Origin: Berkiella sp050247135
Lineage (GTDB): Bacteria > Pseudomonadota > Gammaproteobacteria > Berkiellales > Berkiellaceae
Assembly (NCBI GenBank): GCA_050247135.1
Contig: JBFWUT010000010.1
Location: 15,209-79,208 of the forward strand
DNA: 64,000 bases
Direction: 5' to 3'
Part shown: positions 18,445 to 27,630 of the stretch, in pieces
How the letters are laid out: each line of letters starts with the position of its first letter
How positions within the stretch are numbered: the first letter of the stretch is position 1
The notes under the pieces: model-generated
What the model saw: the letters and a program-made list of their open reading frames with translations, nothing else
Told to the model about the DNA's origin: nothing
Databases searched by the model: none
Position numbers and translations under genes: made by a program

Positions 18445-19494
18445 TTAGTGTGCGGATGAGGAGCCTGTTGGGGGTAAATGACGAGTCATTTTATATTGTG
18501 GACGTTGATTCGCTGATTCAGTACCAACCGGTTCCATTTTGGTTCCAACGATACAATTGCGGCCCGTTTGTTTTGCCTCATATAAAGCACTATCAGCTGC
18601 TCCCACTAAGGCCTCACCAGTAAATTCCTTGGTTGCATCGGCTGTCGCCGCACCAATACTGATGGTGATAATACCTTTATCTGCATTTTTATTTGGGATT
18701 TGCAACGCTTCAACACACAGCCGCAAACGCTCGGCCACATGTAAAGCACCACCTATTGGAGTATCTGGCAATATAATTGAAAACTCTTCACCGCCATAAC
18801 GTGCACCAAAATCAGTTGCACGATGAATACCTCTTTTTAATACTTGTGCCACCTGTTGCAAACAGCAATCACCTGCCTGGTGACCATAGGTATCATTAAA
18901 TGGTTTAAAATTATCAACATCAATCATCAATAGCGACATTGGCTTTGCTTCACGAATGGCCGTGCGACATGACCTGACTAAATTTTCTTCAAATGCCCGA
19001 CGATTCCCTAAACGCGTTAAAGGATCTTTCAGTGATAATTCAGACAGTAGTTGGTTGGATACCAGCAACTTATCGTTCACTTCACGCAATTGATTGCCAA
19101 AATCGATGAGGTTTTGGCGCATATTCACAAGACGACGCATTGCGTGGATCTTTGCTCGAAGCACTGCTTGCGAAACTGGCTTAGTGAGATAGTCATCTGC
19201 ACCTGCCTCGATACCTTTTACAATGCTTTCATCATCAATATGACTACTGACAATGATAATAGGTGTCCACTGTGAAAAATCATAGCAAGATTGACGCATG
19301 GTGCGAGTGGCTTCATAACCATCCATCTCTGGCATTTCAACATCAATGAGCACCATATCGGGTTCATGCTCTTCAAACAATTGCACAGCCTGAGCACCAT
19401 TGTCAGCATAAATAGCTTTATGCCCCATCCGCCCAAGATAAGCACCAATGATTTGGCGATTTATTGTTGAATCATCACACACTAATACTTTCAT
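18445..19494 (-). CDS. Response regulator with GGDEF domain (diguanylate cyclase)
   Basis: A 349-aa two-domain protein. Residues 1-120 form a receiver domain with phospho-acceptor Asp51 (LIDVEMPEMDG), acidic pair Asp7-Asp8 and Lys105 (LTKP). Residues ~155-325 form a GGDEF domain with an intact GGEEF active site (234-238) and an RxxD inhibitory site (RATD, 225-228) at the expected five-residue distance. It should make cyclic di-GMP when phosphorylated and be feedback-inhibited by it (PleD/WspR-like, but with one receiver). No histidine kinase is adjacent. The last ~25 residues are low complexity. Confidence 0.93.
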   Translation of the reverse strand: MKVLVCDDSTINRQIIGAYLGRMGHKAIYADNGAQAVQLFEEHEPDMVLIDVEMPEMDGYEATRTMRQSCYDFSQWTPIIIVSSHIDDESIVKGIEAGADDYLTKPVSQAVLRAKIHAMRRLVNMRQNLIDFGNQLREVNDKLLVSNQLLSELSLKDPLTRLGNRRAFEENLVRSCRTAIREAKPMSLLMIDVDNFKPFNDTYGHQAGDCCLQQVAQVLKRGIHRATDFGARYGGEEFSIILPDTPIGGALHVAERLRLCVEALQIPNKNADKGIITISIGAATADATKEFTGEALVGAADSALYEAKQTGRNCIVGTKMEPVGTESANQRPQYKMTRHLPPTGSSSAH

Positions 19495-19587
19495 AAACTG
19501 ATAGTTTTACCACCCGGTTAAAGACTCAGTAATATTCACAATGACTATTCATAAGAAGGATAGCGCATAACCTTTTAATATTGCTTT

Positions 19588-21273
19588 TTACTCAACTCTT
19601 TTTCTAACATAACTTCCTGGTGCATCTTGGAGAACCTTTAACTTTCCATCACCTGGTACACGCTTATTCACTTTATCGCCTGCATACCTCATCAGCCACT
19701 TGGTCCAATGCGGCCACCATGAACCCTTTTCCGATGTGGCTTGTTTTAGCCAAGCTTTTGGATCAGAAAAGGAGCGAAGTTCCATATCACAATGCTGATA
19801 ACCATATTTTTGATTAGTAGGTGGGTTCACGACGCCAGCGATATGTCCAGATCCTGCTAACACAAAAGTCGTAGGCCCCCCCAAACATTTCGCCCCCATA
19901 AAAGTACTGGGCCAAGGCGCTATATGGTCTTGTAAAGTTGATAGGAAGTAACAGGGAATGTTCACTTTTTGAAGATCAAGTGGCTTACCTAATATTTGTA
20001 GACAATTAGGTACGCAAAGACGATTCTCTAAATAAAAATTCCTCAAATAGAAACTTTGCATTTTAGCGGGCAAATTCGCAGGGTCAGAGTTCCAATAGAG
20101 CAGATCAAAAGCAAAAGGCTTGTTGCCACAAAGGTAATTATTAACATAGTATGACCATTGCAAATCGTTAGCCCGCAACATATTAAACGTATTCATCATC
20201 ACTCTGCCGTCTAAATACCCCACACTCTCCATTTCTTTTTCAATTCGCTCTACCTGGTTTTCATCAATAAAGACACCAAGATCCCCAGGTTCACTAAAAT
20301 CGATTAGCGAGGTCAAGAAAGTTGCACTATTGATGCTTGGGTCATTGATTGCTTTTAAATAAGCCGTTGTTACCGCAAGCAGCGTGCCACCAATGCAAAA
20401 TCCCAGTGCGTTCACTTTGTCTTCACCGGTTGCTTGTTTTATCGCATCTATCGCGGCCAATACTCCTTCCGTTACATAATTTTCAAACTGCGTATCTTGG
20501 TATGACTTATCTGGGTTAACCCACGAAATCATAAAGACAGTAAATCCTTCATTGACCAACCACTTCACTAATGATTTTTTTTCAGTCAAATCTAGAATGT
20601 AATACTTATTAATCCATGGCGGGATCATCAACAATGGGCGTTTGAAAACCTTTTCAGTCGTTGCTTCATACTGAATCAATTGTATGAGACTATTTTGATA
20701 AACCACTTTACCTTTTGAAACAGCAATATTTTTCCCCAACTCAAATGCCTGCAAATCGGTCATTTGGATCTGACCTTTGTGTTTGGCAACATCCTCTAAC
20801 CAGTTTTGCAAACCTTGACGAAAGTTTTCACCTTGCTTCTCGATAGTTTGCTCTAGCACTTCTGGATTTGTTAAAGGAAAATTGGAAGGCGCAACGGCAT
20901 CTAAATATTGTTTAGTAAAAAAATTTATTTGTTGAGTGATTTTAGGATCAGAGCTTGGATTATGTTCTAAGAAATCCAATATTTGCTTGGTATAAAGCAA
21001 ATAGGCTTGATGATAAAAATAGAAAAGAGGTAAACCCCACTTAGGATCGCTAAAGCGTTTGTCTTCGAGATCGGTTTCGAATGTGGCCTTTGGCCTGTTT
21101 ACTTTATTCTGAACGTTCTCAAACAATTGCCACCATGCTTGCAAGGATTGCTGAGATTGCTGCATTGCGCAATTAAAGAGGTCAAGCGGGTTCAGCTCTC
21201 CCCCCCTTTTTTGATAGTGTAGGCTTTCCGGGTTGCCTGGTTGCACGGTAAACTCACAAGAAATATCCTTCAT
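19588..21273 (-). CDS. phaC: Poly(3-hydroxyalkanoate) synthase, class I
   Basis: Polymerises hydroxyacyl-CoA into carbon-storage granules. It is 561 aa, the class I length. The lipase-like box GFCIGG (291-296) supplies nucleophile Cys293. The catalytic Asp and His are in LQDHIAPW and GSGHIAGVVNPP. The substrate tunnel region PPWINKYYILDL is conserved. No phaA, phaB or phasin gene is adjacent. The start is 13 nt from a divergent gene, so its promoter probably lies within or beyond the neighbour's 5' end. Confidence 0.94.
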   Translation of the reverse strand: MKDISCEFTVQPGNPESLHYQKRGGELNPLDLFNCAMQQSQQSLQAWWQLFENVQNKVNRPKATFETDLEDKRFSDPKWGLPLFYFYHQAYLLYTKQILDFLEHNPSSDPKITQQINFFTKQYLDAVAPSNFPLTNPEVLEQTIEKQGENFRQGLQNWLEDVAKHKGQIQMTDLQAFELGKNIAVSKGKVVYQNSLIQLIQYEATTEKVFKRPLLMIPPWINKYYILDLTEKKSLVKWLVNEGFTVFMISWVNPDKSYQDTQFENYVTEGVLAAIDAIKQATGEDKVNALGFCIGGTLLAVTTAYLKAINDPSINSATFLTSLIDFSEPGDLGVFIDENQVERIEKEMESVGYLDGRVMMNTFNMLRANDLQWSYYVNNYLCGNKPFAFDLLYWNSDPANLPAKMQSFYLRNFYLENRLCVPNCLQILGKPLDLQKVNIPCYFLSTLQDHIAPWPSTFMGAKCLGGPTTFVLAGSGHIAGVVNPPTNQKYGYQHCDMELRSFSDPKAWLKQATSEKGSWWPHWTKWLMRYAGDKVNKRVPGDGKLKVLQDAPGSYVRKRVE

Positions 21274-21280
21274 AATATAA

Positions 21281-21295
21281 GTTTAGGTGCTAAAC
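21281..21295. promoter_or_regulatory. Inverted repeat centred on the start codon of the Tus-like gene
   Basis: GTTTAG and CTAAAC arms flank the GTG start codon at 21287, in the 13-nt gap between divergent phaC and the Tus-like gene. It is a candidate operator by position only. Confidence 0.35.
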
Positions 21296-22135
21296 AAACT
21301 CATGCAAGAAGTCGCATTACGTCAGGATGTACTTGATAGCTTTCTAGTACTTCAAAGCACACTACAAGAATTGTGCAATGCAGTGATAAGGGAACCCGAA
21401 CTCGTTGCCTGGGTTCAAGAAGAGTCACAAAATACCCTTTTTGTAGGCAATTTAACCGCCAGAGAAAAGGCCACTTTGATCTTTAAGCAGTTGGAATACC
21501 AAAGCCTACAGGCCCCCCGAGAAATTATCGTATTACCTGGGTTCATAGGTGCATCCTTATCGACTTTAGATAAGGTGATGGCAGTAAACGAGGCTAAAGA
21601 TCAGTTCAAAAAAAGCATGCTTGCTCTAAAAGCCAACGTAAAACCTACAAATCTCACTAATGCGATGGCGGAAATGGGAATGGCGCGCCTTCATTTAAAG
21701 CAGTGTTATCGTAAAATTCCCATCCTTAAGTGTGCCCCTCAAAAAATGAGCTGGACCTGGGCTCATACCAAATCAATTAAACGAATTAGCATTGCCAAAG
21801 CTAGTGAATTGTTATTAAAAAAGGGGGAAGATCTTGGCATACAAATTCAACTGCAAAAACTAAATAGCCTATCCCCTAATGAGCAACTGGCTATTGTGCA
21901 AGAATTGGCTCCTCATTTACGCGCTAATATCGTATTAAGCGATGAGAATGCCACGCGATTGATGATTAAAGGCCCTGTCCCTATATTCTTCCCTTGTAGC
22001 CTTGAAACGCCGTACCCAGCTTTTAAAGTACCTCTAAAAAAGACTTTACGAGACGAGAAGCGCTCTATCCGCAACGATGTCAGACTTGACCCAATGCCAT
22101 TCTTGCCGGCCATTCGAGCACACCGTTATACTTAA
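21287..22135 (+). CDS. Tus-like DNA replication terminus site-binding protein family (putative)
   Basis: A 282-aa basic soluble protein. Several landmarks line up with E. coli Tus in order: a helical N-terminus, the short LPGFI strand (Tus LPGVL), a helix like TLDKVMAVNEAKDQFKKSM, then CYRKIPIL, the block SWTWAHTKSIKRIS (Tus FGWANKHIIKNL), and a C-terminal segment with FFPCSLETPYPAF. Overall similarity is low, so the assignment to the Ter-binding family rests on this pattern. A Tus homologue would bind Ter DNA; whether it arrests forks here is unknown. The start is GTG 21287 or ATG 21302 (AGGTG upstream). It is convergent with the rhomboid-like gene, with stop codons sharing TTAA. Confidence 0.55.
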   Translation: MLNKLMQEVALRQDVLDSFLVLQSTLQELCNAVIREPELVAWVQEESQNTLFVGNLTAREKATLIFKQLEYQSLQAPREIIVLPGFIGASLSTLDKVMAVNEAKDQFKKSMLALKANVKPTNLTNAMAEMGMARLHLKQCYRKIPILKCAPQKMSWTWAHTKSIKRISIAKASELLLKKGEDLGIQIQLQKLNSLSPNEQLAIVQELAPHLRANIVLSDENATRLMIKGPVPIFFPCSLETPYPAFKVPLKKTLRDEKRSIRNDVRLDPMPFLPAIRAHRYT

Positions 22136-23637
22136 TTATTTGAAGAATGCAGCGTTCGAGCTTGTTTTGCCGATTCTGTGTGAGGAAAAAGTTGCAACAT
22201 AGAGGAAAGCAATCTATCCGATTGTGTTTTATTGTTTTTGTTGAGATACCCTTGCGCAAGCATCCACTGTTCTTTTGCTAACTCCTCCGCCAAGTTGCCT
22301 TGTGGATCATTTTTGATCAACAAATTCAAGATTTTTTCAGCATCATCCCAATAACCTCCATTGCGAAATCGCTGCAATAACGGTAAATAGATATTAGCAT
22401 TAAAAATCATGGCGGGTTTGGCCATCGCTTGATAATGTTTAAATACTTGATTAATCATGGCCGTGGTTGATTGTGACTCGTCTTTTAAAGCAAATATTTT
22501 TAATACGATATTATGATAATCTTCTGTTTGCGGAGCCTTTTTTAATAGATTAAACAACTGAAAATAGATCTCTCGATTATTGGGGTATTCTTCTAATAAT
22601 TGATTCAATATTTGTTGACCCGCTTCATAATTTGACAAGGAGATCTGATTAACAGCCTCATTAAATCTCTTATTAAAAAGATTCGGGCGCTTGTTTTCTT
22701 TGAATATAATGGGTTCAACTCGCTTTGCAGGGTAAAAGGTCCATCTTAAAATTAATCCCATTAATGCACCACTTAATAGACCTCCAACCTGGGGAAACAA
22801 ATTAATCGCATTCAATGAACCGATTATCAGCAGACCAAGTTGTAATATAATCCAAACAGGGAACAGTAATTGGCTAGAAAAATTAACATGTTTAAAGGTT
22901 TTGCCATGAAGATAATTAAAGCGCAATGACGAATTTCCATTTAAAGTTGCAGCCATTGCCACTAACCCAGCAACTGCTCCCCCCGCACACAAAATAGGCA
23001 TAGAGGAAAAAGGCATCAATAAACAATAGGCTGAGAGGGTAAAAACACCACACAGACAATATCCAACAATTATTGCCGCCATACCTAAAATAGATTCCAG
23101 CAATATACCCACACTGACTAAAAAAATAAGATTAATAAATAACTGCACTATGTCAGCATTCATGAAAAGACTAGCGATGGCAGTAGCTACCGTGGGAGTA
23201 GCTGAGGTAAAGGCCAAGGTATCGATGCTATCTTTTTTTAATAATCGTAAATACTCGCGACGGCGCTCTTGCCACTTAATGTAATATAAACTGTTATCAG
23301 GAAGACATTGATTGTTATTGAGACATTCTTGAAATAAAGGATCATACCGCTGCATCCAATATAATTCTTGCGTCGAGATCATCCCTTCCGTAATTTCCAT
23401 AAAGCGACTATAACTATTATTGACAGCGAGATATCGCTGCAAATAGCGAACGTACAATGGGAATTCGATTTTATCGAGAGAAGATTTAAAATAGTATTCA
23501 GTCGCTTTATTACGATAGCTAATATCATTGTATTCAAAAAATGCAAACGCCAGCAGGTTAAACCCCACTAGTATAAATAAACCCAGTGGCATGTATTTCC
23601 ACCGTGGTTTGCTTATCGTTGGTTGCGACAAGAACAT
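22132..23637 (-). CDS. Rhomboid-family membrane protein lacking catalytic residues, with C-terminal helical repeats
   Basis: A 501-aa protein. One membrane segment (residues ~17-35) is followed by a ~110-residue soluble loop, then a six-helix rhomboid core (~150-300) and a cytosolic TPR-like tail (~320-500). The core keeps the rhomboid scaffold: FMNADIVQLFINLIFL and ILLESILG, then CAGGAVAGL, then PQVGGLLSG. Compared with active rhomboids, the Ser of GxSG is Gly219, the catalytic His is Gln283, and the two His of the first motif are Asn160 and Gln165. Proteolysis is therefore unlikely; an iRhom/Derlin-like binding role is possible. It is not obviously damaged, since the frame is intact. Confidence 0.78.
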   Translation of the reverse strand: MFLSQPTISKPRWKYMPLGLFILVGFNLLAFAFFEYNDISYRNKATEYYFKSSLDKIEFPLYVRYLQRYLAVNNSYSRFMEITEGMISTQELYWMQRYDPLFQECLNNNQCLPDNSLYYIKWQERRREYLRLLKKDSIDTLAFTSATPTVATAIASLFMNADIVQLFINLIFLVSVGILLESILGMAAIIVGYCLCGVFTLSAYCLLMPFSSMPILCAGGAVAGLVAMAATLNGNSSLRFNYLHGKTFKHVNFSSQLLFPVWIILQLGLLIIGSLNAINLFPQVGGLLSGALMGLILRWTFYPAKRVEPIIFKENKRPNLFNKRFNEAVNQISLSNYEAGQQILNQLLEEYPNNREIYFQLFNLLKKAPQTEDYHNIVLKIFALKDESQSTTAMINQVFKHYQAMAKPAMIFNANIYLPLLQRFRNGGYWDDAEKILNLLIKNDPQGNLAEELAKEQWMLAQGYLNKNNKTQSDRLLSSMLQLFPHTESAKQARTLHSSNN

Positions 23638-23767
23638 GCATCACACGCTTAGTTATTCTTATAAACTATTTAATTATAGTGGGTTTACTCCTTTTGGTCA
23701 TATCTATCACGTGTAATAGCACTTCTTGACCCGTTCAGAGTTTTTGCATGATTTGTAGAGATCGGCC

Positions 23768-24853
23768 TTAACGATTCTTTTTACTTGGCGCCGCGCGAGA
23801 ATATTGCGAAGGCCAGGTTATTTCTTGATTTAACTCGCGCGCTGCAGTCAACGGGAAATAAGGATTTCGCAACATTTCACGTGCTAACAACACGATATCG
23901 GCCTGTTGGGTACGAATGATATGATCAGCTTGTGCGGGTGACATAATCATTCCCACTGCGCCGGTGGCTATTTTAGCTTCTCTTTTGATTCGCTCAGCAA
24001 AAGCCGTTTGATAACCGGGGCCTGCAGGAATAAAAACAGAGCCTGCATTCCCTCCACTTGAGCAATCGACTAAATCCACTCCCTTTTCTTTAAGCTCTTT
24101 GCTTAATTGAACGGAATCTTCAATATCCCAACCTTTTTCTACCCAGTCTGTTGCTGAGATCCGCACCATAAGTGGATAATCATCTGGCCAGACTTCACGA
24201 ACAGCAGTGACGACTTCCAATAAAAAGCGAGTACGATTTTCAAAGCTGCCACCATAATTATCTTTGCGCAAATTGCTAAGGGGCGATAAAAATTCATGAA
24301 ACAAATAACCGTGGGCACTGTGTATTTCTAATACTTTAAAATCGGCTTCTAGGGCCCGCTTAGTGGCTTGAACAAATGCTTTGATAATGCTCTGAATTTC
24401 ACCTACCGACAGCTCAAGAGGCACCAAGGAATCGGAAGTAAAAGGAATGGCAGATGGCGCAACCACTTGCCAACCTCCCATCTCTTTTTCAATCTTATCT
24501 CCGCCTTCCCAGGGGCGGTTGGTGCTGCCTTTTCGTCCTGAATGGGCTAATTGGATCCCAGGAACGGCACCTTGTGCGCTAATAAAGTTGGCAATTCGAG
24601 TCAGAAAATCAATGTGATCATCAGACCATATTCCGAGATCATAAGGGGAAATGCGGCCTTTGGGTGTGACGGCAGTCGCTTCGGTAAAAACCAATGCGGC
24701 TCCTCCGACTGCGCGTGATCCTAAGTGAACCAAGTGCCAATCACTGGCAAAACCATCGATAGAGGAGTATTGGCACATGGGAGAAACCGCTATGCGGTTT
24801 TTGAGAGTCACGCTTTTTAATTGTAGTGGCGAAAAAAGCTGCAAATCATCCAT
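23768..24853 (-). CDS. NADH:flavin oxidoreductase, old yellow enzyme family (YqjM/XenA type)
   Basis: An FMN-dependent ene-reductase, ~361 aa. The N-terminus LKNRIAVSPMCQYSSIDGF is typical of the YqjM/XenA subgroup, including the active-site Cys. The catalytic segment HSAHGYLFHEFLSPLSN and the FMN-binding GAVGMIMSPAQA are also present. A TTG two codons earlier is an alternative start with AGGAG at closer spacing. It lies 27 nt downstream of a DMT transporter and may be co-transcribed. The physiological substrate is unknown; relatives reduce electrophilic enones. Confidence 0.92.
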   Translation of the reverse strand: MDDLQLFSPLQLKSVTLKNRIAVSPMCQYSSIDGFASDWHLVHLGSRAVGGAALVFTEATAVTPKGRISPYDLGIWSDDHIDFLTRIANFISAQGAVPGIQLAHSGRKGSTNRPWEGGDKIEKEMGGWQVVAPSAIPFTSDSLVPLELSVGEIQSIIKAFVQATKRALEADFKVLEIHSAHGYLFHEFLSPLSNLRKDNYGGSFENRTRFLLEVVTAVREVWPDDYPLMVRISATDWVEKGWDIEDSVQLSKELKEKGVDLVDCSSGGNAGSVFIPAGPGYQTAFAERIKREAKIATGAVGMIMSPAQADHIIRTQQADIVLLAREMLRNPYFPLTAARELNQEITWPSQYSRAAPSKKNR

Positions 24854-24879
24854 GATCAAAAGTACTCCTTTAGCTTAAC

Positions 24880-25818
24880 TTATACTGCAGCAGAGATCTG
24901 AGGCTGTGATCCTTTTAAAACAAAAACGCGTCTTAAGAGCCCTTTGAAACTTGCCGAATCCAGGCCACTGATAAAGACACCTAATGAGGCAAGGGCGCAA
25001 GCAATACACAGGCTTAATGTTAATGGCTCCTTACCAAAAGCCACGAGTAATGCCATAGCCGCAATTCGCGCAACATAGGTAATGGTGCTTAACAGATACA
25101 CATCACCAAACTTTACACCGTAGTCCCACAATTGATAGGCAATCCCAGCACCGCTTAAACCGGTGACGACTGCCAAAGATCCTTGCGTCATGGAAGGCAT
25201 CACAAAAGTTTCGAATTTAAGGTGTAATCCCAAGCAAACAAGAGCACCTAATCCGCAGTACATGCCAATCATTTCAGTGGGCACTTCTTTGTAGTAGCGG
25301 GAAAATGCTGAGTACCCACCCCACATGATGGCGCCAAGTAAGGCTAACACATAGCCGACACAATGCTTGATATTCAAGCCATTCATGCTCACTTCATGGT
25401 GCATCAAGACGTAGATCCCCAATAGACCAAGCAAAGCGCCGATCACGTGCTGAGGAGTAAAACGCTCTTTGGGCAACATGCTGGTAAAGGCCACCGCCAA
25501 GCACGGCCACAAATAGTCGATTAAGTCGACATGAGCAATCGGTGCCTGTTGCGCGCCAAAGATATAGGCAAAATCACTGCCGCAAATGCCGACAAGACCA
25601 ATGAGCCAGATCAAGGCCGGTTGCCCCAAGACAGTGTGCCAAGCCCTGCGCACAGTCAAGCGTACTGCCGTTAAGGCAAACGAACTGGCGAAGATGATGG
25701 CTAAGAGTTCAAAGATAGGCAAGCCATTGACTTCGGAGATCAATAAAGGCTCAACCGTCCACATAAAGAGAGCGCCCAACCCAAAACAGGTGGCGCGCCT
25801 AACAGTAAGATCATGCAA
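24880..25818 (-). CDS. DMT-superfamily (EamA) transporter
   Basis: A 312-aa inner-membrane protein with about ten transmembrane segments in two EamA repeats. The family segment GAIMWGGYSAFSRYYKEVP sits near the centre. The C-terminal repeat LLSTITYVARIAAMALLVAF resembles the YddG-type aromatic amino-acid exporters, but the substrate is inferred. It is upstream of and co-directional with the OYE gene. Confidence 0.85.
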   Translation of the reverse strand: MHDLTVRRATCFGLGALFMWTVEPLLISEVNGLPIFELLAIIFASSFALTAVRLTVRRAWHTVLGQPALIWLIGLVGICGSDFAYIFGAQQAPIAHVDLIDYLWPCLAVAFTSMLPKERFTPQHVIGALLGLLGIYVLMHHEVSMNGLNIKHCVGYVLALLGAIMWGGYSAFSRYYKEVPTEMIGMYCGLGALVCLGLHLKFETFVMPSMTQGSLAVVTGLSGAGIAYQLWDYGVKFGDVYLLSTITYVARIAAMALLVAFGKEPLTLSLCIACALASLGVFISGLDSASFKGLLRRVFVLKGSQPQISAAV

Positions 25819-26086
25819 TTTCGTATCCTCTTTAAAGAGTATGCGTTATTTTTACATGGGGTTTGATTGGATTTGAGATTGGAATAACCAATTTTGAATT
25901 GCATGCCTCACATCGCCCCATGACCACAAAGCGTATCCTGCTTTGCTACGCATAACTTAATGATATAGGGGGTGTGGGTCAAGAATTTTTATATAAGTTA
26001 GACGAATTGCACTACATCTGGTACTAGTTAAGCGACAAACGGTAGCTTACACTTAAATGACTTTCTAGGATCCAAGGAGGGACTTC
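25819..26086. other. Intergenic region, no gene recognised
   Basis: This 268-nt region separates divergent genes. It must hold both promoters, but no convincing -35/-10 pair or RNA gene was seen. A strong AAGGAGGG site ends it before 26087. Confidence 0.4.
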
Positions 26087-26476
26087 ATGAACTATTCCAT
26101 TTTCTGGGCACGCTTATTAGGTCTTTATATCGTCATTTTGTACGCAGGGATGTTCTTCCATTTTAAGCATTTTCAAACCCTTGCTGGCCAGATGACCCAA
26201 AATCCTGTCTTACTCATGGTCATGGGAATGTTCACCCTCTTCTTGGGCTTAACGATTGTTCTGAGTCATAGAACTTGGCGTGGCTGGCCCATTTTAATCA
26301 CCCTTATCGGCTATTTAGTGGTAGCTAAAGGGATTATGTTGCTGTTCTTTCCTGAATGGGTTCATAAAGTTGTCACAGCATGGCAGGGTTATAACATCTA
26401 TATTGCCGTTGTGCCTGGACTTGTTCTCGGACTCATCTTATTAATTTGTGGCTTTGTGGTTAAACGTCGTCTCTAA
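26087..26476 (+). CDS. Small four-helix inner-membrane protein, unknown function
   Basis: A 129-aa hydrophobic protein with four predicted transmembrane segments (about residues 8-25, 42-60, 70-88 and 103-125) and short charged loops. It has a very strong AAGGAGGG RBS. I do not recognise a named family. It is transcribed alone and followed by a stem-loop. Confidence 0.7.
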   Translation: MNYSIFWARLLGLYIVILYAGMFFHFKHFQTLAGQMTQNPVLLMVMGMFTLFLGLTIVLSHRTWRGWPILITLIGYLVVAKGIMLLFFPEWVHKVVTAWQGYNIYIAVVPGLVLGLILLICGFVVKRRL

Positions 26477-26498
26477 CCTCCCCTCTACTTTTCTCAAT

Positions 26499-26526
26499 GA
26501 CTAACAGGATTTTAACCCTGTTAGTC
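26499..26526 (+). terminator. Stem-loop after the 26087 gene
   Basis: Perfect arms GACTAACAGG and CCTGTTAGTC flank an 8-nt loop. Only a short TT follows, so it is a terminator candidate of moderate strength. Confidence 0.55.
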
Positions 26527-26590
26527 TTGACACAAATGATAAGCGCACTTACTATTTTCGCATTAGCTATCAATGATGCGAGGTATTCTC

Positions 26591-27037
26591 ATGAGGCAAT
26601 GTTGGATAGGCACGGTTTCTAAAGAGCATGTACAGCGGGGTCAGGCAGGAGGCTTTGCCCAGGTGTGCCATGGTAAATTAGGTCCACTCAAGCGCATGAA
26701 ACCAGGAGATTTTCTGATCTATTATTCTCCAAACAAACAGTTTGGCGAAAAGACCCCTTACCAATGCTTTAGTGCATTAGGCGTCATTCAAGAAGGCGAA
26801 CCCTATGCTGTTAAAATGAGCGAAGATTTTATTCCCTATCGCATCAATGTCCAATATTTAAACACCCAAGATACCCCCATTAGGCCGTTACTACCTCAGT
26901 TATCTTTTATAAAAGATAAAACCAAATGGGGCGCAGCCTTTCGCTTTGGGATTTTAAAAATACCGTGTGAAGATTTTAAAATTATCGCAACTGCAATGGG
27001 GATAACCAATGAAGAAATCAATGAACTTTGGCTTTAA
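26591..27037 (+). CDS. EVE domain-containing protein (UPF0310)
   Basis: A 148-aa protein consisting of one EVE domain, a PUA/YTH-like fold thought to read modified nucleobases. The opening CWIGTVSKEHVQRGQAGGFA and the PGDFLIYYSP turn are family-typical. The start at 26591 has GAGGT six nt upstream; an in-frame ATG at 26573 lacks an RBS. Its last 29 nt overlap the MarR-type gene, an arrangement that implies coupling. Confidence 0.88.
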   Translation: MRQCWIGTVSKEHVQRGQAGGFAQVCHGKLGPLKRMKPGDFLIYYSPNKQFGEKTPYQCFSALGVIQEGEPYAVKMSEDFIPYRINVQYLNTQDTPIRPLLPQLSFIKDKTKWGAAFRFGILKIPCEDFKIIATAMGITNEEINELWL

Positions 27038-27461
27038 ACGCAAAGAGGACAGCCCCGGATTTTTATTATGGCAATTAACCAATCAGTGGCAGCAGCAACA
27101 AAGAAAAGCGCTTGAACCTTTGGGCCTCACCCATGCACAATTTGTGGCATTAGCTGGCATTTTGTGGCTTTCTAATACGTCTGAATATGGACCTTCACAA
27201 AATCAAGTCGCCGACTTTACGCAGATAGATAAGATGATGATGTCAGATGTAGTAAAAATTTTACTACAAAAAAAACTAATTGAGCGCCACCGCAACCCTG
27301 GGGATGGAAGGGCATATTGCTTAAATTTAACAATAAAAGGACACAATGTAACTCTTAAAGCTATACCACTAGTTGAGGAGGTCGATGCTCAATTTTTCAA
27401 ATCTCAAACAAAATTCCTGAATGAATTTGTTAATATTCTCTCTAACAGGCTGCGCACCTGA
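27009..27461 (+). CDS. MarR-family transcriptional regulator
   Basis: A 150-aa winged-helix protein. The DNA-binding part includes NQVADFTQIDKMMMSDVVKI and the wing RHRNPGDGRAYCLNLT. The long N-terminal helix reads LLWQLTNQWQQQQRKALEP. The start lies inside the EVE gene. It probably regulates this pair or a nearby transporter, but no target site is visible. Confidence 0.88.
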   Translation: MKKSMNFGFKRKEDSPGFLLWQLTNQWQQQQRKALEPLGLTHAQFVALAGILWLSNTSEYGPSQNQVADFTQIDKMMMSDVVKILLQKKLIERHRNPGDGRAYCLNLTIKGHNVTLKAIPLVEEVDAQFFKSQTKFLNEFVNILSNRLRT

Positions 27462-27595
27462 TTTATTCAATGCCATCTTCAAACAGTGAAATTACACATA
27501 GAAGAATAGAGTGATTTGAATACAACACATCCCCTCACTCTATCAGATTATCTAAAAATATACCTATATGATTTACTAACAGAGAACTGATATAT

Positions 27596-27626
27596 AAAAT
27601 GGATAACTATCATATCTCCATTTTTT
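27596..27626 (+). terminator. Stem-loop with T-tract after the marR-like gene
   Basis: AAAATGGA and TCCATTTT arms with a 13-nt loop are followed by further Ts. It sits in the gap between convergent genes. Confidence 0.5.
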
Positions 27627-27630
27627 GGCA

